Shown piece by piece: positions 1 to 7,457 of a stretch of DNA of 57,994 nt. A program made the position numbers and the translations under genes. The notes below the pieces were generated by a model. That model did not search any database, was not told the DNA's origin, and was given only the letters and a program-made list of their open reading frames with translations. Within the stretch, counting starts at the first letter, position 1. Each line of letters starts with the position of its first letter. The stretch is from Candidatus Woesearchaeota archaeon (GTDB lineage: Archaea > Nanobdellota > Nanobdellia > Woesearchaeales > DSVV01). The stretch spans positions 65,960 through 123,953 of the forward strand of contig JACRKF010000033.1 of assembly GCA_016219865.1 (NCBI GenBank), written 5' to 3'.

Positions 1-83
1 TCTTTTAACAGTTCTCTTTTTAGCTCATTCAATTTCTCATTCAATTCTTTTTCTTTCATCGGTTTTAATTCTTTGAATTTCAT
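1..83 (-). CDS. rpl29: Ribosomal protein L29 (uL29), 3' end cut off by window edge
   Basis: Reading leftward from the ATG at 83, the sequence encodes MKFKELKPMKEKELNEKLNEL and then a Lys/Glu-rich helix that runs off the window. This is the usual start of L29, a small helical hairpin protein of the large subunit near the exit tunnel. It follows S3 in the same direction, the standard order S3-L29 in the archaeal S10 cluster. Only about 27 codons are visible, so the call rests on the helix pattern and on position. Confidence 0.8.
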   Translation of the reverse strand, partial: MKFKELKPMKEKELNEKLNELKRELLK

Positions 84-106
84 GGAGTATCACATTTTGT
101 ATGCAT

Positions 107-1000
107 TTAATTTTTGTTTTCTTCAGTGGATTTTTCAGCAATTTCTTTTTCTGAATCTTCTGTTGTATTATCAGTCTCATCAGCATTTGCTGAATCATCA
201 GTTTTTACTGAATCATTTGCTGCAGCTTCTTGAGTTGCTGATTCTTCAATAGCTGTTTTAGTGGATTCTTTAGTAATCACATTTTCAGTTGATTCTTGTT
301 TCTTTTTTTCTTTCTTTGCTTTCTTTTGTTTTGGTTTTGCTTCTTCTTCAGACTTTGCTTCTGATTGCGCTTCTTCTTTCTTTTCAACTTCTGCTAAATC
401 GCTTTTTTTCTTAATGCGAATATCATCTGGCAATATTAAATCAGGCGGCATGATTCTTACTTGAATTCCAACAGTTCCTGATTTCAATTCTGCTGCAGTA
501 TAAGCAACACGAACGCCATTTACAGCAATATCTCCTGACTTTTTTAAGTATCCTTGATAAAAACGCCATCTTTTTGCTCTTGAACTTGGGATTTTTCCTG
601 AGATTAAAATCTCTACACCCAATGCTCCAGCTCCCATAACATCTTCCATTGCCTTATGCCCTATGCCTTTAAATCTTGCTGAACCGAATTTTTCCATTGA
701 GTTAACCACTCTTTCTCCGATTATGATTGGATCTAAATTAGGATTAGTAACTTCGCTGATTTCAATTTGAGGATTTTCTAAATTGAATTTCTTTTTTAAT
801 GTATTAGTTAATTGCTTGATACTTTGCCCTCTTTTACCTACAATTAATCCTGGTCTTGATGCTGAGATAACAATCTTTTCGCCAAGAGGAGTTAACATAA
901 GCTTAGCGCTGCTATAACCAACACGTTTAAGATTATTTTTAATATATTCTTTTATTTCAAATTCTTTAATATGTTGTGCAAGTATCTTTTCATGAGTCAT
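107..1000 (-). CDS. rps3: 30S ribosomal protein S3 (uS3) with long charged C-terminal tail
   Basis: This is S3, which lines the mRNA entry side of the small subunit head. The N-terminal half holds a type II KH domain with the RNA-binding loop LIVGKRGQSIKQL near residues 52-64. The C-terminal S3 domain follows, including the segment SGKIPSSRAKRWRFYQGYLKKSGD. The family core ends near residue 205. The last ~90 residues are a low-complexity tail rich in Glu, Lys, Ala, Ser and Thr, which makes the protein 297 aa, clearly longer than typical archaeal S3 proteins. The gene begins 7 nt after the L22 stop and is cotranscribed with it. The start is supported by the common archaeal opening MTHEKILAQ. 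Confidence 0.96.
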   Translation of the reverse strand: MTHEKILAQHIKEFEIKEYIKNNLKRVGYSSAKLMLTPLGEKIVISASRPGLIVGKRGQSIKQLTNTLKKKFNLENPQIEISEVTNPNLDPIIIGERVVNSMEKFGSARFKGIGHKAMEDVMGAGALGVEILISGKIPSSRAKRWRFYQGYLKKSGDIAVNGVRVAYTAAELKSGTVGIQVRIMPPDLILPDDIRIKKKSDLAEVEKKEEAQSEAKSEEEAKPKQKKAKKEKKKQESTENVITKESTKTAIEESATQEAAANDSVKTDDSANADETDNTTEDSEKEIAEKSTEENKN

Positions 1001-1006
1001 TTAAAA

Positions 1007-1483
1007 TCACTTCTTCCCTTTACTATCAACATTTTTTGCATTTTTAGTTGATTCAGTTACAACAATTTCAAAATGCGCTCGTTTTGCTTTTCTTCTTTTT
1101 TGCCTTCCTGCTCTCCATGGTGAAGATGCTTTATGGCAGCAAATATGAACAATCACTAAATCACTAACACTTAAACCTTTATATTGAGCATTTGATTCAG
1201 CTGATTTAAGTAATTTCAATACAAATCCAGCTGCTTTTTCTGGATATGAACCTGGACCTATTTTTGTTTTGTGAGCAAGATCCATGTTATATCTTTTAAA
1301 AGGAATTGCATATTCTAAAGCAATTACTTTTTCTAATATGTCATAAGCTTGCTTAATTTTCTTACCGCGAAGATGATTGCATAATTCATAACCAACTTTC
1401 GATGACACTGGTAGAGATACCCCTAACACTCTTGCCATTTTTTTTGGATCATATCCTTGAAATGCATATCGTTGCTGTGTCAT
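1007..1483 (-). CDS. rpl22: 50S ribosomal protein L22 (uL22)
   Basis: L22 binds 23S rRNA and lines the nascent peptide exit tunnel. The 158-residue protein shows the archaeal signature: YAFQGYDPKKMARVLGVSLPVSSK at the N terminus, an internal helix region (GKKIKQAYDILEKVIALEYAIPF), and the conserved tail with HICCHKASSPWRAGRQKRRKAKRAHFEIVV. It lies between S19 and S3 as in other archaeal S10 clusters. About 60 nt separate it from S19, longer than the other junctions, and no terminator is obvious there. The C terminus has a short Lys/Asn-rich extension. Confidence 0.95.
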   Translation of the reverse strand: MTQQRYAFQGYDPKKMARVLGVSLPVSSKVGYELCNHLRGKKIKQAYDILEKVIALEYAIPFKRYNMDLAHKTKIGPGSYPEKAAGFVLKLLKSAESNAQYKGLSVSDLVIVHICCHKASSPWRAGRQKRRKAKRAHFEIVVTESTKNAKNVDSKGKK

Positions 1484-1545
1484 GATTTCTTTCTCCGTTA
1501 ATTTTTACATATAGTTGCATATATATGCGCACATATAATCAAAAT

Positions 1546-1929
1546 CTATCTCACAGATACACTTGCGCTTGATCGTGTTGCTCCAATACCAGGCGCTGAA
1601 TGTGAAACCTTCTTTCGTGTCAATGCAAACTCTCCCAGATAATGACCAATCATTTCTTCAGTAATTGGTGTTGCAACATATTCTTTTCCTTGGTAAATTA
1701 ACACCATCTTTCCAACAAGTGCTGGAATAATTATTAAATCTCTGTTATGTGTTTTGATATTATTTCCTTTTTTCTCTAATCTTTTATAAAATTGTCTTTG
1801 TGCTGCCGTAGGCTCGCGTAATAAACTTCTTCTTTGTCTTGCTGGAACTAATTTTGCAAATTCTTTAAGACTCAATCTCTTCAACTCATCCAATGTTTTT
1901 CCTCTGTATGTAAAGATTTTTTGCACCAT
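1546..1929 (-). CDS. rps19: 30S ribosomal protein S19 (uS19)
   Basis: S19 sits in the head of the small subunit and contacts the A-site tRNA and the L5 bridge. The 127-residue protein has the archaeal/eukaryotic form with the N-terminal FTYRGKTLDELKRLSLKEFAKLVPARQRRSL, then KTHNRDLIIIPALVGKMVLIYQGKEY, and the basic tail GHYLGEFALTRKKVSHSAPGIGATRSSA that follows 16S rRNA. It lies between L2 and L22. Length and motifs are typical and nothing is missing. Confidence 0.96.
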   Translation of the reverse strand: MVQKIFTYRGKTLDELKRLSLKEFAKLVPARQRRSLLREPTAAQRQFYKRLEKKGNNIKTHNRDLIIIPALVGKMVLIYQGKEYVATPITEEMIGHYLGEFALTRKKVSHSAPGIGATRSSASVSVR

Positions 1930-1993
1930 ATTTTTGACACCATCATATTTATCTCATATAAAAAAATAAATTTGAAAAATTTATTTTTTGTGT

Positions 1994-2707
1994 TTATAAT
2001 TTCTTTCTTCCAGTTCTTCTTGCTCTGATCATGCCAGCTTTTCTTCCTGGTGGAGCATTCTTTGGAGCGACTCTTGCTTTTGACTTTCTTGAACTTCTCT
2101 TATTGCCAAAAGGATGGTCAACTGCATTCATTTTTGCTCCTGATGATCTAGGCCATAATTTATTAGTAGCCCTCATTTTGAAAAACTTTCTTCCTGCAGT
2201 TAAAAATGGCTTGTCTAATCTTCCGCCGCCTGCAACAACACCTATTGTTGCTCTGCATTTTCCATCAAAAGTTTTTTGTTTTCTTGAAGGCAATAATACA
2301 ACTACTTTATTATCTTGATGAACCATGATTCGCGCAAAAACTCCTGAACTTCTTACATACTTGCCGCCATCTCCAGGAACTCCTTCTATATTATATATTG
2401 CTGTGCCATCTGCAATATCTCGAAGATGCAATGAATTGCCATTTGCAACTTCTGTTGTATTTGCTGCAACTGATTGATTAACAGCAATTGTTTCTGGCGC
2501 GATTAATAAAGATTCGCTTCCATCTTCATAAACAACTTTTGCTAATGGCGCTGAATGTGAAGGACAATGTAATATATCAACTACTTTTCCAACCAATGCA
2601 TTTTTTTGGAATGGAATATGCTTTGCAGCGCCAAGATAGTTATGAACCGGCTTCCTATAACGCATGCTTCCTTTTCCACGTCTTTGCGATATTAAGTTCT
2701 TTCCCAT
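1994..2707 (-). CDS. rpl2: 50S ribosomal protein L2 (uL2)
   Basis: L2 binds 23S rRNA close to the peptidyl transferase centre and is needed for subunit association. The 237-residue sequence begins MGKNLISQRRGKGSMRYRKP, has the OB-fold and SH3-like middle (GKVVDILHCPSHSAPLAKVVYEDG, then EGVPGDGGKYVRSSGVFARIM), and near the C terminus the strongly conserved MNAVDHPFGN with the histidine needed for activity. It sits between L23 and S19. Size matches other archaeal L2 proteins. Confidence 0.97.
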   Translation of the reverse strand: MGKNLISQRRGKGSMRYRKPVHNYLGAAKHIPFQKNALVGKVVDILHCPSHSAPLAKVVYEDGSESLLIAPETIAVNQSVAANTTEVANGNSLHLRDIADGTAIYNIEGVPGDGGKYVRSSGVFARIMVHQDNKVVVLLPSRKQKTFDGKCRATIGVVAGGGRLDKPFLTAGRKFFKMRATNKLWPRSSGAKMNAVDHPFGNKRSSRKSKARVAPKNAPPGRKAGMIRARRTGRKKL

Positions 2708-2748
2708 TATACATCATCTTTTGTTTTAAATTATTATCAACTTTACAT

Positions 2749-3045
2749 TTACATTATACCTAATTGTGTGCCAATATCAAGCGCAACAGCATCTTTAGAC
2801 AATGTTACAATTGCTCGTTTTTCTCCTGCGCGATCAACATAAGTATTGATTCGTTTTGCTTTTATGCCAAATAAAGATTCAAGTGCTTGCTTGATTTCAT
2901 TTTTTCTAGCTTTTCTTTCAACAATAAACTGTAATTTATTCTCATACTCCATCATACGGATTGCTTTTTCGCTAGCAACTGCATGTTTCACTATTTCATT
3001 GTTAAGTTTTCTAATCGGTTTTTGTTTTTCTTGAACCATTTTCAT
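2749..3045 (-). CDS. rpl23: 50S ribosomal protein L23 (uL23)
   Basis: L23 lies at the exit of the peptide tunnel and forms part of the docking site for SRP and other factors. The 98-residue protein has the small alpha/beta fold signature: TEKAI-like SEKAIRMMEYENKLQFIVERKARKNEIKQALESLFGIKAKRINTYV and the C-terminal GEKRAIVTLSKDAVALDIGTQLGIM. Two nearby ATGs are possible starts, at 3045 and 3039. The GTGA just upstream gives better spacing to 3039, so the true protein may be two residues shorter. The order L4-L23-L2 is standard. Confidence 0.95.
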   Translation of the reverse strand: MKMVQEKQKPIRKLNNEIVKHAVASEKAIRMMEYENKLQFIVERKARKNEIKQALESLFGIKAKRINTYVDRAGEKRAIVTLSKDAVALDIGTQLGIM

Positions 3046-3079
3046 TCACATCATCTTAATGATTTTGGCGTATATTTAT

Positions 3080-3886
3080 TTACATGAATAATTGTTCTTT
3101 TTGTACTCGTTCAATTGCTGCTTGAGTAAACAATGTTATTCTTCCCATCATAAATCCAGGTGCTAAAAGCTCTGCATTTATTGTGTTTACTGCAACAACA
3201 TCTACTCCTGGAATATTTTTTGCTGATTGTTGTAATTTACAATCGCCTGAAACAACTAAAAGGATGCCTTTTTTTGTTTTATACTTTCTTCCTCTTCTCT
3301 TGCCTTTTCCTGCCCGTACACTTCTTTGTTCAGTTCTAGATAATTCCTCTTCAAACCCAAGCTTGTGCAATACTGCAACAACTTCTTTGGTTTTTGATAA
3401 TGATTCAAATGGAGTTTCTATAATAAAAGGATATGCTGTAGGAATATGATGACCTCTGCCAGCAACAAGTTCTTTCTGCATAACTGCTGCCATTGCTGAT
3501 CTGATTGCTTTTCTTCTTTCTTTCTTATTAAGTTTTTCTTCCCAATTTTTTGTTGCTTTCGGAGGATGCGCTCTTCTGCCGCCAACAGTTCCTGGCGCTT
3601 GCGCAGCAACCCAATTAAATCTAATACCATTTCGTGATAATATCTTTCTTGGAACTCTTGAGATACCAAAACCATAACACCCTTTAAAATCATGACGTTG
3701 CTTAGAGATTTTTACTGAATGCCTATCACCTGCATCAACATATGAACCATAAGGTTGTCTTTTATTATTCCATAAAGACATAATTGCTCTTTGGACTAAA
3801 TCAAACCTTATTTCTTCGCTAAATTGTTTTGGCAATTCAACTAATCCAAGTTGTTTTTGTTGCATATCAAATAAATGAACTTTCAT
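3080..3886 (-). CDS. rpl4: 50S ribosomal protein L4 (uL4)
   Basis: L4 reaches into the large subunit and forms part of the tunnel constriction. The archaeal type is seen in MKVHLFDMQQKQLGLVELPKQFSEEIRFDLVQRAIMSLW, the loop YGSYVDAGDRHSVKISKQRHDFKGCYGFGISRVPRK, and GGRRAHPPKATKNWEEKLNKKER. The C-terminal Rossmann-like part includes GKGKRRGRKYKTKKGILLVVSG. An upstream in-frame ATG at 3892 exists, but AGGTAA lies only 0-1 nt before it and about 6-8 nt before the ATG at 3886, so 3886 is preferred. It is in the operon between L3 and L23. Confidence 0.95.
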   Translation of the reverse strand: MKVHLFDMQQKQLGLVELPKQFSEEIRFDLVQRAIMSLWNNKRQPYGSYVDAGDRHSVKISKQRHDFKGCYGFGISRVPRKILSRNGIRFNWVAAQAPGTVGGRRAHPPKATKNWEEKLNKKERRKAIRSAMAAVMQKELVAGRGHHIPTAYPFIIETPFESLSKTKEVVAVLHKLGFEEELSRTEQRSVRAGKGKRRGRKYKTKKGILLVVSGDCKLQQSAKNIPGVDVVAVNTINAELLAPGFMMGRITLFTQAAIERVQKEQLFM

Positions 3887-3907
3887 AAGCATTACCTACT
3901 GTTTTTA

Positions 3908-4900
3908 TTACCTGCCTTGTTGTGATTGTAATGAAATATATTCTACTTTAGGCGCTTCTGTTGGTATATTTTTCTTTTGTCTTGAAGCATAACTAAATCT
4001 TACTAAACGTTTTTTATTTCCGCCAACTGAACCTTTGACTAAGATAAAAGGATTGCGAACTACGCCATAATTGATAAATCCGCCAGAAGGATTAATTTCT
4101 GCAGGATTAGTTGAAATTTTGATAAGCCATTTATTATATTCTGTTCTAGTATGATAACCCATCTGACCTGCATGCGCTACTCTGTACATCATATGTCCTT
4201 GTCCGCACCATGCGCCTAAACTGCCTGGTCCTCTTTTAGTCTTTTCTGCTTTGTGACTTCTTAATCTTACACCAAATCTTTTAACAGGACCTTGATAACC
4301 TTTTCCTTTAGTAACAGCATGAAAATCTAATAATTGTCCTTCTTTAAAAATATCGCTTACTTGTATTTCCTTATCAATATTATTTTTAACAAATGCTAAT
4401 TTATCTGCAACATTTCCAGACAATGCAAGTTCAAATATTTCTGGTTTTTTCTTGCCAATGCCTGTTAATCTTGGAACTGTTAAAACATTAACACGGATAT
4501 CATCATATTCTGCAACTTGTAAATTATCAAGAGAATTTGTTTTCTTGGGAACTCTTACTTTTCTAAACAAATCTTTATCTTTTCCCAATATTATTTCCTT
4601 TTTAACATATATGCAAGTGCCTTCTTTTTTGTAGAATCTGATAGAATGAATTTTTATAGGAGGGCATTCGATAATTGTTACTGGAATAGAAATTTCTGAT
4701 CCTTTTGTTTTAGATGTTTTTTTGTTATCAGTTACTAAAACGTGAGTCATTCCTACTTTATATCCAGCAAATCCAAGTAATGCTGCTTGTTTTGGTGTTT
4801 CAGAAATTTGCCAAGATCTTACCCTAGGATATGGTCGTATTGCTCTTTTTCGCGGCCAATACTGCATACTTCCGTGCCTTGGACCCATGACTTGACCCAT
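3908..4900 (-). CDS. rpl3: 50S ribosomal protein L3 (uL3), first gene of the operon
   Basis: L3 is an assembly-initiating protein that reaches toward the peptidyl transferase centre. It starts MGQVMGPRHGSMQYWPRKRA, the archaeal L3 opening. It also has the LLGFAGYKVGMTHV segment and the long loop AVTKGKGYQGPVKRFGVRLRSHKAEKTKRGPGSLGAW that contains the functional tip. A GTG at 4909 is in frame, but it is part of a GGAGTG ribosome binding site 6 nt before the ATG at 4900, so the ATG is chosen. The protein has 330 residues, normal for archaea. It is the promoter-proximal gene of the eight-gene ribosomal run and has an unusually long leader. Confidence 0.95.
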   Translation of the reverse strand: MGQVMGPRHGSMQYWPRKRAIRPYPRVRSWQISETPKQAALLGFAGYKVGMTHVLVTDNKKTSKTKGSEISIPVTIIECPPIKIHSIRFYKKEGTCIYVKKEIILGKDKDLFRKVRVPKKTNSLDNLQVAEYDDIRVNVLTVPRLTGIGKKKPEIFELALSGNVADKLAFVKNNIDKEIQVSDIFKEGQLLDFHAVTKGKGYQGPVKRFGVRLRSHKAEKTKRGPGSLGAWCGQGHMMYRVAHAGQMGYHTRTEYNKWLIKISTNPAEINPSGGFINYGVVRNPFILVKGSVGGNKKRLVRFSYASRQKKNIPTEAPKVEYISLQSQQGR

Positions 4901-5147
4901 AAATTTCACTCCGTTATATTTTATTTTTATAGTTTAATGTAATTTGTATTAATTCCACTTGATTTATTTGAAAATAGCCAGTATAGAATACTTGACCATA
5001 TCCAGTTGCCGCTATGCAATTGGGTGTATAGCATTAACTTTGTACTGAGAGCGCATTGCTTCAGGCTCAAGTTGTGTTTAATATTATTGAGCATAAACTC
5101 AAAATACATTTGTTATTTTGAAGTAAGAGAAAGGGGTTATTTATAAA
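4901..5147 (-). promoter_or_regulatory. Promoter and long leader of the L3 operon
   Basis: On the minus strand GCTTTATAAAT at 5138-5148 looks like a BRE/TATA element. Initiation about 25 nt downstream would give a leader of roughly 200 nt before the L3 start. The leader can form a short GCTAT/ATAGC hairpin around 5012-5034. A 60-codon ORF (4927-5109) can be read in the leader, but its composition does not look like protein. The AATAA-like run near 4920-4935 and the GGAGTG site mark the real start of translation. Confidence 0.4.
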
Positions 5148-5158
5148 GCTTATCATTT

Positions 5159-5196
5159 GTATTTTTCGAATTCGCTTTGCTCATTCAGAAAAATAC
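5159..5196 (-). repeat. Family A hairpin, copy 1
   Basis: Arms GTATTTTTC and GAAAAATAC (9 bp, perfect) flank a 20-nt core. On the minus strand the core reads T-GAAT-GA-GC-AAA-GC-GA-ATTC: an unpaired base, 4 bp, GA opposite GA, 2 bp and a three-base loop. It lies between the L3 promoter and the tRNA-Arg promoter. Confidence 0.8.
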
Positions 5197-5209
5197 AGCA
5201 TAAAGAAAA

Positions 5210-5219
5210 TTATATAAAG
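5210..5219 (+). promoter_or_regulatory. TATA box of tRNA-Arg
   Basis: TTATATAAAG ends 29 nt before the first base of the mature tRNA, the right distance for an archaeal TATA box and a short 5' leader removed by RNase P. Confidence 0.6.
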
Positions 5220-5248
5220 ACATACTGAATCTAGTAAATTTATTCCAA

Positions 5249-5365
5249 GGACCAGTGGCCTAGCTTGGATAAGGCGGCAGCCTTCTAATGATACTATATA
5301 ATAGTTCATCTATATATAGTATAGTCGAAAGCTGCAGATCGGGAGTTCAAATCTTCCCTGGTCCG
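5249..5365 (+). tRNA. tRNA-Arg (anticodon TCT) with a 42-nt intron at 37/38
   Basis: The acceptor stem GGACCAG pairs perfectly with CTGGTCC (5358-5364), and the discriminator base is G at 5365. The D stem is GCCT/AGGC. The anticodon stem GCAGC/GCTGC closes a loop C-TTCTA-A, so the anticodon is TCT and reads AGA. The T arm is GGGAG-TTCAAAT-CTTCC with one G-T pair. The continuous loop is interrupted after base 37 by 42 nt (about 5288-5329). This intron folds into its own hairpin (ATACTATATA against TATATAGTAT), as expected for a bulge-helix-bulge intron cut by the archaeal tRNA endonuclease. No CCA is encoded. Confidence 0.93.
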
Positions 5366-5474
5366 CTTTTCTTTTTCTTATAGTTTTAGTTTACGACTGA
5401 GCTTTTGCGAAGGAGTATATTTTTTGGTCAAGCTTTTTGTAAAAAGGTTGGTGAGAATCTTCCCTGGTCCGCTT
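5350..5474 (+). repeat. Direct repeat of the tRNA-Arg 3' end (possible attachment-site scar)
   Basis: The 19 bases AATCTTCCCTGGTCCGCTT at 5350-5368, covering the T-stem 3' side, the acceptor 3' strand and 3 flanking bases, recur exactly at 5456-5474. The second copy has no tRNA attached. Elements that integrate into tRNA genes with tyrosine recombinases leave such a duplicated tRNA tail. No integrase is present between or beside the copies, so any element has been lost or lies elsewhere. The 87 nt between the copies hold nothing recognisable except a GAGC-TTTT-GCGA piece similar to family A. Confidence 0.6.
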
Positions 5475-5520
5475 ATTTTATGTTATTTTAGTTGTAAGGG
5501 TGAGCGAACATATCTTCTAT

Positions 5521-5862
5521 TCAAAGTGGCTTGTAAATCTCAATATCTTTTATATTCCAAAATATTGGATTAAGTAATTTTCTTCCTTCGCCGCTTCTAG
5601 CATTGTCCGTAATCAGATAAGTTCCATCTGGTTGTCGTACTATTCCTGCTATATACTGAACTTGTATATGATCATCCGATACGCGAACTCCTTCTGCGAA
5701 AAAAGAATATCCTATTTCAACGACTTTGAATACGGATAAATTAATCTTGAATACTTCTTCTATTCTCTTTTCATCATACGCGCCTATCAGAGAACCATCT
5801 GGGCGAGTATTACGAACTTGTATATTTAATGAAACTCCTTTCAAGACATTCTCGTGTTTCAT
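5521..5862 (-). CDS. Unknown protein, 113 aa
   Basis: I do not recognise this protein. It is a soluble, beta-rich 113-residue sequence starting MKHENVLKGVSLNIQVRNTRPDG and ending in a stretch with PDGTYLITDNARSGEGRKLLNPIFWNIKDIEIYKPL. No signal peptide, membrane segment or cysteine pair is seen. Its start lies 53 nt inside the end of the upstream gene in another frame, so the two are probably cotranscribed and translationally coupled. A clear ribosome binding site is absent. The position beside a tRNA-end repeat suggests an acquired segment, which is inference. Confidence 0.55.
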   Translation of the reverse strand: MKHENVLKGVSLNIQVRNTRPDGSLIGAYDEKRIEEVFKINLSVFKVVEIGYSFFAEGVRVSDDHIQVQYIAGIVRQPDGTYLITDNARSGEGRKLLNPIFWNIKDIEIYKPL

Positions 5863-6286
5863 CTGTTTCTGAAGTTCTATTTTTGTACAATTTGAAAAAA
5901 TCTGCTACAAATTCTTCTACAATTTTACGAGCACTACCCCCTTTATCACTATAACCGCAAGAATGGATAAATTTTCGTGCTCCTCTCACAACATTAATAT
6001 GGTCATCTATATACAGAGGTTCACCACTTTTTTTCCTGGGAATAATTCCTTCAAAAAAATCATGACTCAACACAGTTAATAAACCATACGCAATATAATG
6101 TTCATCATCGTCATATTCCCCATTAAAATATTGCAGTGGTATCTGCAACTCGCCAAGCGATCTGTATGCTCCATTTGCCAACTCCCAAACAGTATCTTCT
6201 AGTAAAACGACCTCACTAGTAACATGATCAAAATTTCCTCCCTCGTGCAATGTTTTGATTAATTCTTTTTGGGTAAATTTTTCCAT
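5810..6286 (-). CDS. Unknown protein, 158 aa
   Basis: I do not recognise this protein. The ATG at 6286 is chosen because AAGGAGGAT lies 8 nt upstream, one of the strongest ribosome binding sites in the window. The longer open frame to 6394 would include an implausible hydrophobic leader. The product is acidic and helical (MEKFTQKELIKTLHEGGNFDH.., then YFNGEYDDDEHYIAYGLLTVLSHDFFEGIIPRKK and RKIVEEFVADFFKLYKNR). It has no membrane segment. It is divergent from the Lrp-type regulator at 6409, so the regulator could control it. The bacterial-like ribosome binding site and the neighbouring tRNA-end repeat hint at transfer. Confidence 0.65.
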   Translation of the reverse strand: MEKFTQKELIKTLHEGGNFDHVTSEVVLLEDTVWELANGAYRSLGELQIPLQYFNGEYDDDEHYIAYGLLTVLSHDFFEGIIPRKKSGEPLYIDDHINVVRGARKFIHSCGYSDKGGSARKIVEEFVADFFKLYKNRTSETDETRECLERSFIKYTSS

Positions 6287-6380
6287 TTTAGTATCCTCCT
6301 TAAGTATTATTATCATTGAGTAGATACTAAGATATATATTAAGTGTTTTAGTATTTTCTGTGCAAATAATGGAAATATTT

Positions 6381-6390
6381 AAGTATAAAT
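6381..6390 (+). promoter_or_regulatory. TATA box of the Lrp/AsnC gene
   Basis: AAGTATAAAT lies 18 nt before the ATG at 6409. This spacing implies a leaderless or nearly leaderless transcript and supports 6409 over the upstream TTG at 6397 as the start codon. Confidence 0.5.
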
Positions 6391-6408
6391 ACATATTTGT
6401 CAGTTAAA

Positions 6409-6924
6409 ATGGTGTATAGATTAGACATAATTAATAGGAAAATCCTGTATGAACTAGATAAAAATTGCAGAATAAGTGATAACCAGCTAGCTAAGAAAGT
6501 CAATTTATCTCGAGAATCTGTCAGGAATCGTATAAAGAAATTACAAAAAGAGGGAATAATCCAGGGATTTATCACTTCTATTAATCCCAGTAAATTTGGT
6601 TACATGTTTTTCAAGCTTTATTTTCAGTTAGCTAACAATCCAAAAGAAAGAGAAAGATTCTATGATTATTTCAAAAAAATACCAGGTCTCTATTGGTTTG
6701 GAGGCAATGATGGGGTGTGGGATCTTCATGCAACCATTTATGCAAAGAATGTTAAAGAATTTAATGCACTCAAAAACAAAATTTACACCGAATTTAGAGA
6801 TTTAATAATAAGAAGAGATGTCGGAGTGTTAGTTAATGTTCATCAATATACAAAAAGATATCTTCTTGAGAATATTAGAGAAGCACCAGAACCTGCCATT
6901 TTTGCTGAAAAAGATATTTTCTAA
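6409..6924 (+). CDS. Lrp/AsnC family transcriptional regulator
   Basis: The N terminus is a winged helix-turn-helix of the AsnC type: RLDIINRKILYELDKNCRISDNQLAKKVNLSRESVRNRIKKLQKEGIIQGF (residues about 4-54). The rest matches the ligand-binding/oligomerising RAM-like part in length (171 aa total), with VWDLHATIYAKNVKEFNALKNKI. Proteins of this family sense amino acids or other small effectors and bind DNA as dimers or octamers. No effector can be read from the sequence. An in-frame TTG at 6397 is an alternative start but would lie too close to the TATA box. The divergent 158-aa gene is a possible target. Confidence 0.85.
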   Translation: MVYRLDIINRKILYELDKNCRISDNQLAKKVNLSRESVRNRIKKLQKEGIIQGFITSINPSKFGYMFFKLYFQLANNPKERERFYDYFKKIPGLYWFGGNDGVWDLHATIYAKNVKEFNALKNKIYTEFRDLIIRRDVGVLVNVHQYTKRYLLENIREAPEPAIFAEKDIF

Positions 6925-6972
6925 ATCTTTACCACAACAATATATAAATGGAAAAAACTGAAGTAACATTCT

Positions 6973-7305
6973 TTATATTTTGAATGAAGCCCTGGCTCTG
7001 CCGAAACCCCTTCTGAATAAATTGTGCCAATTCTTCTTCTTGCAGAGGGATAATTTTTTTCTCTGCATGTATTCAATTCTAAATATATAATAATGACTTA
7101 TCTTTCTCGACTTAAAACCAGCACCACTTTTTTGCTTTAGACAAAGCAAAACTATCTGTTGATAATTTGTAAATATCTTATTGCTATATTTTGAAGAATA
7201 CTTTTTTATACCACAACGTTTAGATAGTTCAATGATTCGACGGCAAATCTGAATCAATGGGGTGTCATTGATTTTGGCTTTATGGGTTGGTGGTTTGTTT
7301 TTCAT
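6973..7305 (-). pseudogene. Truncated transposase (N-terminal fragment)
   Basis: The first ~60 residues (KINDTPLIQICRRIIELSKRCGIKKYSSKYSNKIFTNYQQIVLLCLKQK) look like the N-terminal domain of the DDE transposases common in archaeal IS4/IS5-like elements. This is recognised by pattern only. Catalytic regions are missing. After KQK the reading frame becomes composition-poor, and its last residues (RRGFGRARASFKI) are simply translated terminal repeat. It is a decayed gene inside a short remnant bounded by inverted repeats. Confidence 0.6.
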
Positions 7306-7425
7306 GACAATGCCCCCTCCCCAACCCTTATTTTTAGTTTGATAATTGATTCTAAGTTATTATCGAGAAAATATAGATGCATTAACTATTTAAGAATTTG
7401 CTTCTCTGAGGGTTTCGGCAAAGCC
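6994..7425 (-). mobile_element. Insertion sequence remnant with terminal inverted repeats
   Basis: GGCTCTGCCGAAACCC at 6994-7009 and GGGTTTCGGCAAAGCC at 7410-7425 are 16-bp inverted repeats with one mismatch. They enclose 400 bases that hold only a transposase N-terminal fragment on the minus strand. This is the structure of an internally deleted IS, which could still be moved by a transposase supplied elsewhere. AAGTAACA occurs outside both ends (6961-6968 and 7435-7442), but at unequal distances, so I do not claim a target duplication. Confidence 0.65.
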
Positions 7426-7457
7426 GTTACTTGTAAGTAACACTGCCTTATTCAATC

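Noticed and set aside
4927-5109. 60-codon minus-strand frame in the L3 leader
   Set aside because: No ribosome binding site, composition unlike protein, and it lies within the presumed operon leader. Treated as leader sequence.
6961-7442. AAGTAACA as target site duplication of the IS remnant
   Set aside because: The copies lie 25 and 9 nt from the terminal repeats, so they do not flank the element evenly. GTTACTT-GT-AAGTAAC is a local palindrome.
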